The notes beneath the pieces are model-generated. The model did no database searches. It had not been told where the DNA came from and saw nothing but the letters and a program-made list of their open reading frames with translations. The translations under genes were made by a program, and so were the position numbers. Below are positions 25,675-33,313 of a stretch of DNA of 64,000 bases, one piece after another (position 1 is the first letter of the stretch; each line of letters starts with the position of its first letter). This stretch comes from an uncultured Bacilli bacterium (GTDB lineage Bacteria > Bacillota_I > Bacilli_A > RF39 > UBA660): the NCBI GenBank assembly GCA_910583945.1, contig CAJTYF010000006.1:1-64000 (forward strand), written 5' to 3'.

Positions 25675-26013
25675 TCACTTCCTTATCAAATTCCTGTCAA
25701 ATATTGTACTTATTACTTCGCACTGATTTTTATATTCATATACATCATCCCAAACGACTTCTTCATCTAGTAATAAACGAAATACACCATCTTCAAATCC
25801 TACAGTATAATGCCAATCATTTGGTTCGTCATAAAGCCAATCTTTTTCAAATATCTTCTTACCATTCTTATCTTCTAGTCCTATGTATTGTCCTATTGTT
25901 TCTGGTATTACAATATAAGTTTTTTCTTCCCATAAAGTATCTGATAATTTTTTATATTCTGTTATTATAAGACTACATTTTTCTCTTGGATTTTTAGTTA
26001 AATCCCCATACAC
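25675..26013 (-). CDS. YopX-family phage protein
   Basis: 112 residues with the YopX signature: IGQYIGLEDKNGKKIFEKDW, followed by a beta barrel-like body and the C-terminal CEVISTIFDRNLI. YopX proteins are widespread in Gram-positive phages; their function is not established. It lies in the small-gene early cluster and overlaps the upstream gene by 20 bases. Confidence 0.8.
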   Translation of the reverse strand: MYGDLTKNPREKCSLIITEYKKLSDTLWEEKTYIVIPETIGQYIGLEDKNGKKIFEKDWLYDEPNDWHYTVGFEDGVFRLLLDEEVVWDDVYEYKNQCEVISTIFDRNLIRK

Positions 26014-26365
26014 CCATTCCTTCTAAACTTTCCCAGCCACATGATACATCGAATCCTAAATTCTTGGCTTGATTAATAGTTAATGCTTTCAATTCTAATT
26101 TTTCTTTTGGCATAATAGGAATTGTTTTATATTCCCACCACTCAGAACCATCATATTCATGTCTTTCTAGCCACCAATTATCTCCGACTATTAATAAATC
26201 TTCTGCTACTTTTGAAGAACCAAAATCATCATTGTAATTAACATTTGCTATTTCAATAAACTTTTCTATGTCTACAAAATAAATGTTGTTTCCTATCCAT
26301 CTTATATCTTCGATTTTTTTATTATTTTGCTTTAAAATTTCTTTAGTTTCTTTTAATAAATTCAT
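25994..26365 (-). CDS. Hypothetical phage protein, 123 aa
   Basis: Soluble, tryptophan-rich protein (WWLERHEYDGSEWWEYKTIP) with an N-terminal helix and a central FVDIEKFIEIA segment. Similar 'W-rich DGSEWWE' proteins occur in Firmicutes phage early regions; function unknown. Overlaps the YopX gene. Confidence 0.6.
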   Translation of the reverse strand: MNLLKETKEILKQNNKKIEDIRWIGNNIYFVDIEKFIEIANVNYNDDFGSSKVAEDLLIVGDNWWLERHEYDGSEWWEYKTIPIMPKEKLELKALTINQAKNLGFDVSCGWESLEGMGVWGFN

Positions 26366-26583
26366 TCTTCTTTCACTCCTTCCACGTTTTCTATTTCAAA
26401 AAGGTAGTATGATTCATAATCGTAATCACTGTTATTTAATCTTTTTCGTGCTTCTTCTTCGTTATCAGCATAAATGGTTATTGTTCCTTTACAACTACAC
26501 TCACAATTAAATTCAAAGCACTTTTGTTCTTTTGGTTCTGGGTAATCTGTTATATTTAAACTAGTTTCCATTGGTTCATTCAT
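26362..26583 (-). CDS. Hypothetical phage protein, 73 aa
   Basis: Likely start is the ATG at 26583 (MNEPMETSL) rather than the GTG at 26592. Contains CFEFNCECSCKGTITIYADN, three clustered cysteines followed by a beta-alpha unit. Function unknown. Overlaps both neighbours by a few bases. Confidence 0.5.
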   Translation of the reverse strand: MNEPMETSLNITDYPEPKEQKCFEFNCECSCKGTITIYADNEEEARKRLNNSDYDYESYYLFEIENVEGVKEE

Positions 26584-26884
26584 ACTTACCACTCTTAACC
26601 TTTTCTAATATGCTAGAAATTGCTTTTAGTTTGCCAAAATAATAAATTTCGTTATTTCTACTTTTTGCATCTTTCCATTCTTCATTATTTAGTTTGTATT
26701 CCTCTTCTAAATATTTAATTAACTTATTTTCTTTTTTCTCCGATTCGTTTATTATCGAAATTACACTATTATAAATTGAATATAATATTTTCAATTCATG
26801 TCTTGTTAAACTTATATAACTAAACTCTTCATCTTCTAGAAATATCTTGAATTTTTCTATTGATTTATTACTTAATTTATTCAT
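26576..26884 (-). CDS. Hypothetical helical phage protein, 102 aa
   Basis: Charged, helical protein (ELKILYSIYNSVISIINESE) without recognised motifs. Its start overlaps the methyltransferase-like gene by 8 bases. Function unknown. Confidence 0.55.
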   Translation of the reverse strand: MNKLSNKSIEKFKIFLEDEEFSYISLTRHELKILYSIYNSVISIINESEKKENKLIKYLEEEYKLNNEEWKDAKSRNNEIYYFGKLKAISSILEKVKSGKYE

Positions 26885-27605
26885 CTTCTACCTCCTCTAA
26901 TATAAATTCTCGTATAAATCTACTGGCATACTGTGGATGTATCATACTTCTTGCTTCTTTTTTTGTTTTTGCTCCTGTTTTTTCATATTGTTCTTTTGTC
27001 ATTGTTCTTATTGCATCTTTACATTCGATGAAATTATAGTTCATAGGTTCAAATATAAAATTATTTTTAGGTTCACAATTTAAAAACCAAAATTGTGTTG
27101 GCTTTTGAAAATAATCTCCTCTTTCTCTTCGGTCTTTATCAATCAAAGTTGACGGTATACACCAATATCTTCTTAGAAAATGTTCTTTCGAATATGGATT
27201 TTCCATAATTAGTTTTAAACCTTTTTTCATACAAACTATAAACAATTTATTTACTAATTTGTACATATCAGACACTTCATCTAAAAGGTTCATATCAAAT
27301 TTTAGTTTCTTTTCTAAATCCCATTTTCTTTGGCTATGTGCCTGTCCTCTAAACCATAACATTATTTGATTTTCAAATCTTATACAAGGAAAGAAAGCGA
27401 GTATCATATCGGTTGTTTTAATATCATCAAATATGCTTTGTTTATTTTCATAAGCATTTCCAATTTCTTTAAATAAATCTATTACATAATCTGTTTCATT
27501 AAAATCATTTTTAATATCATAATCGAATGCTTTGTATCCTAGTTTTTTAAACTCGTTTTTGAAAGTACCACTTTGTTCAAAAAAACAATGAAATACTTTA
27601 CTCAT
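26877..27605 (-). CDS. Cytosine-C5 methyltransferase-like protein
   Basis: 242 residues with degenerate C5-DNA-methyltransferase landmarks in order: FFEQSGTFKNEFKKLGYKAF (motif I-like), DMILAFFPCIRFE with a Pro-Cys pair (motif IV-like), LIMENPYSKEH (motif VI-like, ENP instead of ENV) and HPQYASRFIREF at the end. It is shorter than typical enzymes (about 300-400) and lacks an obvious target recognition domain. It overlaps the N6-methylase-like gene, and no restriction enzyme is nearby, so protection from host restriction is the likely role. Confidence 0.65.
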   Translation of the reverse strand: MSKVFHCFFEQSGTFKNEFKKLGYKAFDYDIKNDFNETDYVIDLFKEIGNAYENKQSIFDDIKTTDMILAFFPCIRFENQIMLWFRGQAHSQRKWDLEKKLKFDMNLLDEVSDMYKLVNKLFIVCMKKGLKLIMENPYSKEHFLRRYWCIPSTLIDKDRRERGDYFQKPTQFWFLNCEPKNNFIFEPMNYNFIECKDAIRTMTKEQYEKTGAKTKKEARSMIHPQYASRFIREFILEEVEDE

Positions 27606-28344
27606 TTTCTTCCTTCAATCTTTCGGTATCTGTAAATATAGAAATTTGTCCGTCTGCTGTGATTCCATTTAATCTATTAGTTGCAATTTTGTGATATTCT
27701 TCATTTATTTCAATTCCTATGAATCTTCTATTTAATTCTTTGGCAGCAACACAAGTTGTTCCACTTCCACAAAAGCAATCTAAAACTATGTCATTTTCTT
27801 TAGTTAAGTTTAGTAGATGCCTTTTTACCATTTCGATTGGTTTTATTGTAGGATGTTTAAATATTTCTTTATCTTTATTATTTATTGGACTTGAGTAATT
27901 TTTCTTTTTATTTTCCCATCCAACATTAAATCCAGCTTCTTTATAAAAATGCAGACAATATTCTATATCGCTTAACCATATCGAACTTCCAAAAGGTATA
28001 GGATTCGTTTTGGTCCAAGTTAAGATATTCATATCAACATTAAATTGATTAAAATAATTCATTATATCTAATATTTGATTTTTGCTGCACCATATAAAAC
28101 AATTGATATTTTTCATAACTCTTATAAAATCTTCAAATATAGAATAATTAATTCCATTACATATATTTTTAACTTCATTCTTAACATATTTTTTTAATTT
28201 ATTTATCGTTGTACCTCCGCCACTAAATGACATTAAATAAGGTATATCAGTATAAATACAATCTATACTTTTATCTGGAATACTTTTTATTAATTCATAA
28301 CAATCTCCTAGTTGAATGGTATTTATCATATTTTCAAATTCCAT
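27598..28344 (-). CDS. DNA N-methyltransferase (adenine/cytosine-N4 class)
   Basis: 248 residues. Motif IV appears as DCIYTDIPYLMSF (DIPY in place of DPPY) near the N-terminus, and motif I as VLDCFCGSGTTCVAA near the C-terminus, a beta-class order. IEINEEYHKIATNRL follows. An orphan phage DNA methylase, probably protecting against host restriction. The start has AAGAGG upstream. Confidence 0.88.
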   Translation of the reverse strand: MEFENMINTIQLGDCYELIKSIPDKSIDCIYTDIPYLMSFSGGGTTINKLKKYVKNEVKNICNGINYSIFEDFIRVMKNINCFIWCSKNQILDIMNYFNQFNVDMNILTWTKTNPIPFGSSIWLSDIEYCLHFYKEAGFNVGWENKKKNYSSPINNKDKEIFKHPTIKPIEMVKRHLLNLTKENDIVLDCFCGSGTTCVAAKELNRRFIGIEINEEYHKIATNRLNGITADGQISIFTDTERLKEENE

Positions 28345-28347
28345 AGA

Positions 28348-28446
28348 TTAACCTCTTACAGACAAACAAGCTACACTTATAAGAAATGAACTTGTTATAA
28401 TTGCTCCTAATAATACGCCTATGATTCTAATTAATAGTTCTTTCAT
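28348..28446 (-). CDS. Small membrane protein, 32 aa
   Basis: ORF starting MKELLIRIIGVLLGAIITSS with one membrane span, then FLISVACLSVRG. Its ATG overlaps the stop of the upstream gene (ATGA), implying translational coupling. Function unknown; similar in size and type to the micro-protein at 22000. Confidence 0.5.
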   Translation of the reverse strand: MKELLIRIIGVLLGAIITSSFLISVACLSVRG

Positions 28447-29000
28447 TCAATACTCTCTTCAATATCAAATTTTTCTACTATCTCCATTAACTTTTGAAAT
28501 TCCGGATTTCTCCAGCCTACCATTCCATAAGTCCTTGCATTTTTTGAATAATGATAATAATTGTCTTTTAAATGTTCTTTGCATGATTCTTTAGTTAAGA
28601 ATGGTCCTGTCATATCAGTAATGAAATGTTCCCTTGTAAAACTACGACGATTAACATCAATATCATACATACTAATAAATGCTTCTAAACTATCATTGTC
28701 ATCGACTTCTTTTAAAGTCTCTCTATCATCAGTATCTAAATCAAAATTTTCAAGAATATAATTTTTAAATTCTTCTAGGTTATCTCTATCAAATTCATTG
28801 TAAGTGTTATATAATTCTTCGCCGTCTTCACTAAAGTACATTGTATATTCTCCATCATCTGTAAAATTATTCTCTTGGTCTTGTATCATCCAATACACAG
28901 GATCGGCGCAACCATCTTTTTCTTGCGTTTTTCTTTTATGTGCTAATTCTTTTAGAAATTTAATGTCATTAATACTTAAAATTTCACTTATATTTTTCAT
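28443..29000 (-). CDS. Conserved phage protein, 185 aa
   Basis: Contains PVYWMIQDQE near the N-terminus and a C-terminal module (FLTKESCKEHLKDNYYHYSK, RTYGMVGWRNPEFQKLMEIV) that I recognise as recurring in many phage proteins of unknown function. Soluble and acidic. Confidence 0.7.
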   Translation of the reverse strand: MKNISEILSINDIKFLKELAHKRKTQEKDGCADPVYWMIQDQENNFTDDGEYTMYFSEDGEELYNTYNEFDRDNLEEFKNYILENFDLDTDDRETLKEVDDNDSLEAFISMYDIDVNRRSFTREHFITDMTGPFLTKESCKEHLKDNYYHYSKNARTYGMVGWRNPEFQKLMEIVEKFDIEESIE

Positions 29001-29209
29001 AAAAACTCCATTTTCATTTGATTTTCAGGAATTTCTTCAGGCGGAAAATATTTTAATAAATCTAAAGGTGTGTCTGAAGGTATGCCATGCATCTCCATAT
29101 AATCTTTAACCTGTAAGCTATATTCATTTAAATTTTCTTTTGCTTTTTTCATCTTTTTTATTAATTTTTCAATATAAATTGGCACATTATAATAATCTTT
29201 TTCTTCCAT
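28997..29209 (-). CDS. Hypothetical phage protein, 70 aa
   Basis: Small helical protein (YIEKLIKKMKKAKENLNEYS) overlapping the downstream gene by four bases and lying two bases after the sigma factor stop. No recognised domain. Confidence 0.55.
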   Translation of the reverse strand: MEEKDYYNVPIYIEKLIKKMKKAKENLNEYSLQVKDYMEMHGIPSDTPLDLLKYFPPEEIPENQMKMEFL

Positions 29210-29211
29210 AT

Positions 29212-30015
29212 TTAAAATCCCTCCATTTTAAAATCTTTTTCTAATATTTTTTTTAAATGCTTTAAGGCACGTTTTCTTTTTTCATTTACTGCACTTTGAG
29301 AAATTCCTAGTTCTTGAGCAATTTCAGGATCTTTTCTAGGTTTAAAGCCTAAACCATAATATTTTTTTATAACTTCTTGATAAGATAGCTTTAATTTTTG
29401 TATAGCACTTTCTAAAATTTCTCTGGTCTCTAAATTCATAATTTCTTTTTCAATATCTACGTTTAGATCAGGAATAATATTTTCATAAGAACTACCATTT
29501 TGACTTTCGTTATCAAACTCATAATCTAGACTAATGATTGATGTAGGACATTTTCTCTTAGGCATATTTTGTAAATAAATGTGCTGCCTTATTTTGTTTC
29601 TAATGCAAGCGCATAAATAAGTACTTTCTTTAAAGCCTTTAGAACTATCAAACGAATTGATTCCTTCTGTCAAACCTATAAGGCCAACATCATACAAATC
29701 GTCCTGCCTTGAAAGGTATCCCATTTTTTTTAAGGTTAAAAATATAAGTCTCTCATTTCTTTTAAACATTTCTTCCTTTAAAATTTCTTTAGGTTTAATT
29801 TCTAAATAGGATATACCTAACCTTTCAAAAATTATGTCCTGGTATTCTTCTAAACTATTATTTTTTAAAATATTTATTTTGATGGCTTTTAATTCCTCAA
29901 TATTTTCTTCATATTTTGCATTTTGTACTTGTCTATGATATTTAGAAAACCACCATCTCATCCAGTCTTCATAAAACCTATAATTCCTTTCCTCTTCATA
30001 AGTTGTAAATATCAT
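29212..30015 (-). CDS. Phage-encoded sigma-70 family RNA polymerase sigma factor
   Basis: 267 residues. Region 2 is clear (SRQDDLYDVGLIGLTEGINS, FDSSKGFKESTYLCACIRNK, with the core-binding and -10 recognition helices) and region 4 has a helix-turn-helix (DPEIAQELGISQSAVNEKRK). SIISLDYEFD and the linker resemble sigma-F/G/B-type group 3 factors. It could direct host polymerase to middle or late phage promoters, or sense sporulation-related states. Next gene downstream starts 2 bases after. Confidence 0.88.
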   Translation of the reverse strand: MIFTTYEEERNYRFYEDWMRWWFSKYHRQVQNAKYEENIEELKAIKINILKNNSLEEYQDIIFERLGISYLEIKPKEILKEEMFKRNERLIFLTLKKMGYLSRQDDLYDVGLIGLTEGINSFDSSKGFKESTYLCACIRNKIRQHIYLQNMPKRKCPTSIISLDYEFDNESQNGSSYENIIPDLNVDIEKEIMNLETREILESAIQKLKLSYQEVIKKYYGLGFKPRKDPEIAQELGISQSAVNEKRKRALKHLKKILEKDFKMEGF

Positions 30016-30017
30016 TT

Positions 30018-30467
30018 TTACTCCGTTTTTATTTCGATTGGAATTATACTTTTAGGTTTAAAGATAATTTCATAATCATATTTTGAAGTTTCAGTATACT
30101 CAAGTTGTTCAATTGTGTATGTTGTTTCATTCGATAAATACAAGAAATGTTTTTGATATTTATCTTCTCCAACTTTGCAAATGACTTCTAATTGATTATC
30201 AGTATTATCCGTTTCTACGGAACAGTTACCTGTTATACTAAATAAATAAGTATCACTTCTTAAATTTACAAAAACAATTCTTCTTTTCACTCTAAATTGA
30301 TCAGCTTCTTTACTAACATTGTAAGATGCCACAGTAGCGTCGCTATCAAAGGCGCAACCAGTTAACATCGACAAAATAATAATAACAATAATAGCTAAGA
30401 TGATTAAACGAGATAAAAAGTTTATATCAGTTAATTTTTTCATCAATAATTGTATTAATTTTTTCAT
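30018..30467 (-). CDS. Phage-encoded beta-sandwich lipoprotein
   Basis: 149 residues. One membrane segment (LSRLIILAIIVIIILSMLTG) ends in a lipobox-like LTGC, followed by a beta-rich exported domain (RVKRRIVFVNLRSDTYLFSI, YLSNETTYTIEQLEY). Such proteins recur in Clostridia/Bacilli phage early regions. Prophage lipoproteins can mediate superinfection exclusion, which is a reasonable but unproven guess here. Position next to the sigma factor gene is unusual for a classical moron. Confidence 0.65.
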   Translation of the reverse strand: MKKLIQLLMKKLTDINFLSRLIILAIIVIIILSMLTGCAFDSDATVASYNVSKEADQFRVKRRIVFVNLRSDTYLFSITGNCSVETDNTDNQLEVICKVGEDKYQKHFLYLSNETTYTIEQLEYTETSKYDYEIIFKPKSIIPIEIKTE

Positions 30468-31171
30468 TATTCTTCCTCCAACAAACCTTTACTTATAGAA
30501 ACAAGTGGTCGAACACCACATACGCCGGACGCGCCACCCCAGTCGGTGTAGGAATCGCCGCTAGCGCCGATGTAAGCAAACCGAGTCGCACATTCTACAG
30601 GACAACCGTATTCAACTGGAGTACTTGTCCAATACCATTCACCACAGGCTTTAATTTCTGAAGGTAAGGTTTCTATTTCTTCTTTTGATAATAAAGTCAC
30701 ATTCTCCGCTTTAAAGTCTTCTTTGATTTTTGGTAACAACACTTTATAAATAAAACTATCTTTCCAAGAAATCGGTCTTATAGTATCTGCCATTCTTACT
30801 TCAAAGCCATTCCTCATGATTTCATCTGTAACATATTTTTTAATTAATTCTTCACTTAAAACTTTAGTAGGTAATAAATCAATTGTTGTTTCATTGTCTT
30901 TAATAACATACCATTCTAAGCTTTTGTGAGTGAGTATGTCTCCTTGTTTAAAATTTATACAAATATTAGGCGGAATAGATATCGGAACAGCTTCCAAGGT
31001 AAAACCTTCCTGTGTTCTAGTTAAAACATGATGTGTTTCATAATCTTTGATTTTTTGTCTGTAATAATCTATTTCCGCTTCTTGATGAATAATGATACTT
31101 GTTGGGTCATATATTCCATTTTTTTTTGCTCTTTCATAAGCCTTTTTATATAATTTTCTTTGTTTTGACAT
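30467..31171 (-). CDS. DUF6273-like protein with an atypical GC-rich C-terminus
   Basis: 234 residues from the ATG at 31171 (AAAGGA upstream). N-terminal helix, then a DUF6273-like domain: LEWYVIKDNETTIDLLPTKV, DSFIYKVLLPKIKEDF, VTLLSKEEIETLP, GEWYWTSTPVEYG and GVRPLVSI. The fold is C-type-lectin/formylglycine-enzyme-like in related proteins and often supports sequence variation. The segment coding for about the last 45-20 residues is strikingly GC rich with many NNC codons, unlike the rest of the gene. Ligand unknown; it may be a variable binding protein. Confidence 0.7.
   Translation of the reverse strand: MSKQRKLYKKAYERAKKNGIYDPTSIIIHQEAEIDYYRQKIKDYETHHVLTRTQEGFTLEAVPISIPPNICINFKQGDILTHKSLEWYVIKDNETTIDLLPTKVLSEELIKKYVTDEIMRNGFEVRMADTIRPISWKDSFIYKVLLPKIKEDFKAENVTLLSKEEIETLPSEIKACGEWYWTSTPVEYGCPVECATRFAYIGASGDSYTDWGGASGVCGVRPLVSISKGLLEEE
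30520..30600 (-). other. GC-rich, NNC-codon-rich segment: possible DGR variable region
   Basis: Counting by hand, 30521-30600 is about 61% G+C (49 of 80), roughly twice the surrounding level. Of 23 consecutive codons from GCG (Ala) to GTA (Val) on the minus strand, 12 end in C and only one ends in A; TAC, ATC, GGC, AGC, TCC, ACC and GAC are all reachable from AAC by changing A. This is the pattern left by adenine-directed mutagenesis of diversity-generating retroelements. No template repeat or reverse transcriptase is present in the window. Confidence 0.5.
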
Positions 31172-31172
31172 T

Positions 31173-31337
31173 TTAAAATCCTTTCTTCTTTTCAATTTTT
31201 GGCTTTATTTTATATTTCTTAGCTAATTTCATAAACTCACTTAACTTCTGTAGTTTTTTTGTATCGTTGCATTGTGAATTTAAAATTTGAATGTATTTGT
31301 TATCGAACCATTTTTGATCATATTTTTTACACTTCAT
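31173..31337 (-). CDS. Small basic phage protein, 54 aa
   Basis: ORF starting MKCKKYDQKWFDNKYIQI and ending KPKIEKKKGF. It overlaps the SpoVG-like gene's end and stops 2 bases before the next start, so it fits the operon. Highly basic; possibly nucleic-acid binding. Function unknown. Confidence 0.55.
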   Translation of the reverse strand: MKCKKYDQKWFDNKYIQILNSQCNDTKKLQKLSEFMKLAKKYKIKPKIEKKKGF

Positions 31338-31611
31338 TTTTTTCGTCCTGAAGATTTATATATTCCGCTAAAATTCGGTTTTCAATTAAAGTTCTTGTCT
31401 CATTATTTAGTGGATTACAGATATCTTTAAACACATGATTGCCAAGATATCTTGATGGCATACCACAAAACATTTTGTCATCTTTTTTTATGATTCGAAT
31501 ATCATTTATTAGAAATGATTCATTTATAACTATGCTAGCAATACCTACAATTTTTGAAGTATTTTCCTCTAATTTTCTTATTCTTACAGAAGTTATTACA
31601 AATTTGTTCAT
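31327..31611 (-). CDS. SpoVG-family protein encoded by the phage
   Basis: 94 residues with the SpoVG pattern: ITSVRIRKLEENTSKIVGIA, SIVINESFLINDIRIIKK, FCGMPSRYLGNH and ICNPLNNETRTLIENRIL. SpoVG proteins bind nucleic acid and affect sporulation and virulence genes in Firmicutes; phage copies are common in early regions. A role in host regulation or phage replication is inferred only from family. Confidence 0.85.
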   Translation of the reverse strand: MNKFVITSVRIRKLEENTSKIVGIASIVINESFLINDIRIIKKDDKMFCGMPSRYLGNHVFKDICNPLNNETRTLIENRILAEYINLQDEKNEV

Positions 31612-31853
31612 TTTCTTTTACAACCTTTCTTTTTATTTTTTTCTGACTTTAATAAACTATTTTCTAGTTTTAATTTTTTAATTTCTTTATCTTTTTCTTT
31701 GATAAGTAACCATTCTATCCGGCTATTATGTGCTTTTAAAGCATTTAAACTAGAGTTCATATCTTGTAATTCAGTTAAAATGGCTAAAAATATTTCTTTA
31801 GATGAACTTTTCTTAGTAGGCACTTGCCATTTTTTACAACTATAAAATCTCAT
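31608..31853 (-). CDS. Coiled-coil phage protein, 81 aa
   Basis: Short protein with a leucine/lysine-rich coiled coil (KEIKKLKLENSLLKSEKNKK). Overlaps both neighbours by four bases. No assigned function. Confidence 0.55.
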   Translation of the reverse strand: MRFYSCKKWQVPTKKSSSKEIFLAILTELQDMNSSLNALKAHNSRIEWLLIKEKDKEIKKLKLENSLLKSEKNKKKGCKRK

Positions 31854-32284
31854 TTCAACCTCACTTTTGTCGTATCATCCATTTTAAACATGCCTTCGGC
31901 AATGTAATCAGATTTAGTTAGTTTTGAACGATTAATATGTTTTAATTGAGCCGCTATCAATTTTTCTGTAGCTCCTTTAATGAAGTCGCTTAAGTCAGTA
32001 CATCTTTTTTCCAATTCTTTTATTTTCTTATTTAAAGCTTGTTTTTCCATATAAATTCCGTTATACATGGCGCTTAAATCCGAAATTTTACCTTCTTTTT
32101 CTTTTAACAAAAGATTTTTAGCTTCTATTGACTTAATCAATTCAGCATTATTTTTATCCGTTAAGCTATTTAATGCTTTCAAATCATTTATTTGGGTACT
32201 CTGAATGCTGATTGTTTCAACAAATAAATCATATAGTTCATCTACTGAATGTTTTGGCTTTATTTTTGTTTTCTTTTTAAACAT
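31850..32284 (-). CDS. Coiled-coil phage protein, 144 aa
   Basis: Long coiled coil over most of its length (EAKNLLLKEKEGKISDLSAM, EKQALNKKIKELEKRCTDLS) with a basic C-terminal part (HINRSKLTKSDYIAEGMF). Directly downstream of the replisome-organiser-like gene; a replication accessory role is possible but unproven. Confidence 0.6.
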   Translation of the reverse strand: MFKKKTKIKPKHSVDELYDLFVETISIQSTQINDLKALNSLTDKNNAELIKSIEAKNLLLKEKEGKISDLSAMYNGIYMEKQALNKKIKELEKRCTDLSDFIKGATEKLIAAQLKHINRSKLTKSDYIAEGMFKMDDTTKVRLK

Positions 32285-32305
32285 CTTATCCTCTTTTCTA
32301 TTTCT

Positions 32306-32998
32306 TTACGGTTCATTCAACCAATCATAATCGAAAATTGACATATCAACAGGTTGCCCCCGTGCCTTCATTTCTTGAATCAAGATTTTTTGTTGTTCAA
32401 TTTTTTTAGCAGCCCATTCGTTAAAAGTTTCATTCGGATGTTTCAGTTTAAAATCTGGTGACTCTTCAAGTGAACATTTATACTTTTTCTTACAATTAAA
32501 ACAAGCAGTAGTCTTATAAATATCTCCTAAGTGACAAAAATTTTCTGTCTCGCGTGCGTGCGCGTTATTTTTATTTCCACACACACTATTATATAAATCA
32601 TATTCATAATCATATTCATAATCATAGTCATATTCATTATCACTTGCATTTGTGGTATCTTGTGGCAATTGTTCACTAGGTTCACAATTGTGCACTTTTG
32701 TGCCACTTGCGGTATTTTGTGAACTTTGTTTTCGTTTTTTATCTGCTTCTTTTTTAGCTTCACTCCGATGGTCACAAGTTTCTTTCCAGGATTGATAATC
32801 CTCATCCATTTTGTCTTGAATTGAATTGAAAGCCACTTTTAAAACACGATTTGAAAAAGTTGGACGTATTCCCGTTTTGGAGTAGTCAAACATACCTTCA
32901 ACAAATTCTCTATATTCAGAATCAGTTAAATCTTTTAATGTTACTCTAAATTTATCGTGCATTACAAATGAAGTCTTTTCTTTTCTTTTTCTCGGCAT
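32306..32998 (-). CDS. Replisome-organiser-like protein (DUF6291 type)
   Basis: 230 residues. The N-terminal ~75 (FVMHDKFRVTLKDLTDSEYR, EFVEGMFDYSKTGIRP, LKVAFNSIQDKMDEDYQSW) match the DNA-binding replication-initiation domain found in Firmicutes phages. A linker of tandem Tyr-Asp/Glu repeats (DYDYEYDYEYD) follows, and the C-terminal part contains CFNCKKKYKC, a possible zinc site, plus a helix for loader or helicase contact. It is the only replication initiator candidate. The linker DNA is a short tandem repeat that could vary in length. Confidence 0.75.
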   Translation of the reverse strand: MPRKRKEKTSFVMHDKFRVTLKDLTDSEYREFVEGMFDYSKTGIRPTFSNRVLKVAFNSIQDKMDEDYQSWKETCDHRSEAKKEADKKRKQSSQNTASGTKVHNCEPSEQLPQDTTNASDNEYDYDYEYDYEYDLYNSVCGNKNNAHARETENFCHLGDIYKTTACFNCKKKYKCSLEESPDFKLKHPNETFNEWAAKKIEQQKILIQEMKARGQPVDMSIFDYDWLNEP

Positions 32999-33080
32999 TT
33001 ACTTTGCTCCTTTTCTATCGAAAATTGACTTTGCTCCCTTTTTTTGATAGAATTAGAGAGTAAAGTTTATTATTTTACAG

Positions 33081-33124
33081 AAGAGATTTATCGCTTTTCG
33101 ACGGCTATTAAAATCTCTTTTTTT
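33081..33124 (-). repeat. Hairpin repeat element, copy A (conserved loop)
   Basis: A 9-bp stem (AAGAGATTT 33081-33089 / AAATCTCTT 33111-33119) encloses a loop containing TCGCTTTTCGACGGCTATT. The same loop sequence, less one T, recurs at 34719-34736. It lies in the 5' region of the replication gene transcript. T runs follow on the plus strand, so it could also terminate plus-strand RNA. Confidence 0.6.
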
Positions 33125-33143
33125 GTGGAATCTTTTTTCCATT

Positions 33144-33305
33144 TTATCTAAAACCACTATTTATATAATACATTTGAACTTCGTGACTTCCCTTAGTTTC
33201 AATAAAATATGTGATTTCATCTAAAACATTTTTTATGTCTTTACACGAATATCCCAAAGCTTGCAGTGATAATATTACATAACCTTTCATTGAATCTACA
33301 TTCAT
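33144..33305 (-). CDS. Small phage protein, 53 aa
   Basis: ORF starting MNVDSMKGYVILSLQALGYS and ending QMYYINSGFR. Its ATG at 33305 follows the gene ending at 33314 with GGTG upstream. Likely a genuine micro-gene of the early operon; no recognised function. Confidence 0.5.
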   Translation of the reverse strand: MNVDSMKGYVILSLQALGYSCKDIKNVLDEITYFIETKGSHEVQMYYINSGFR

Positions 33306-33313
33306 GCCTACAC

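Noticed and set aside
32580..32660. Short tandem repeat (TCATATTCATAA units) as a regulatory iteron or origin
   Set aside because: It is in frame within the replisome-organiser-like gene and codes for its Tyr/Asp/Glu linker, which is sufficient explanation.
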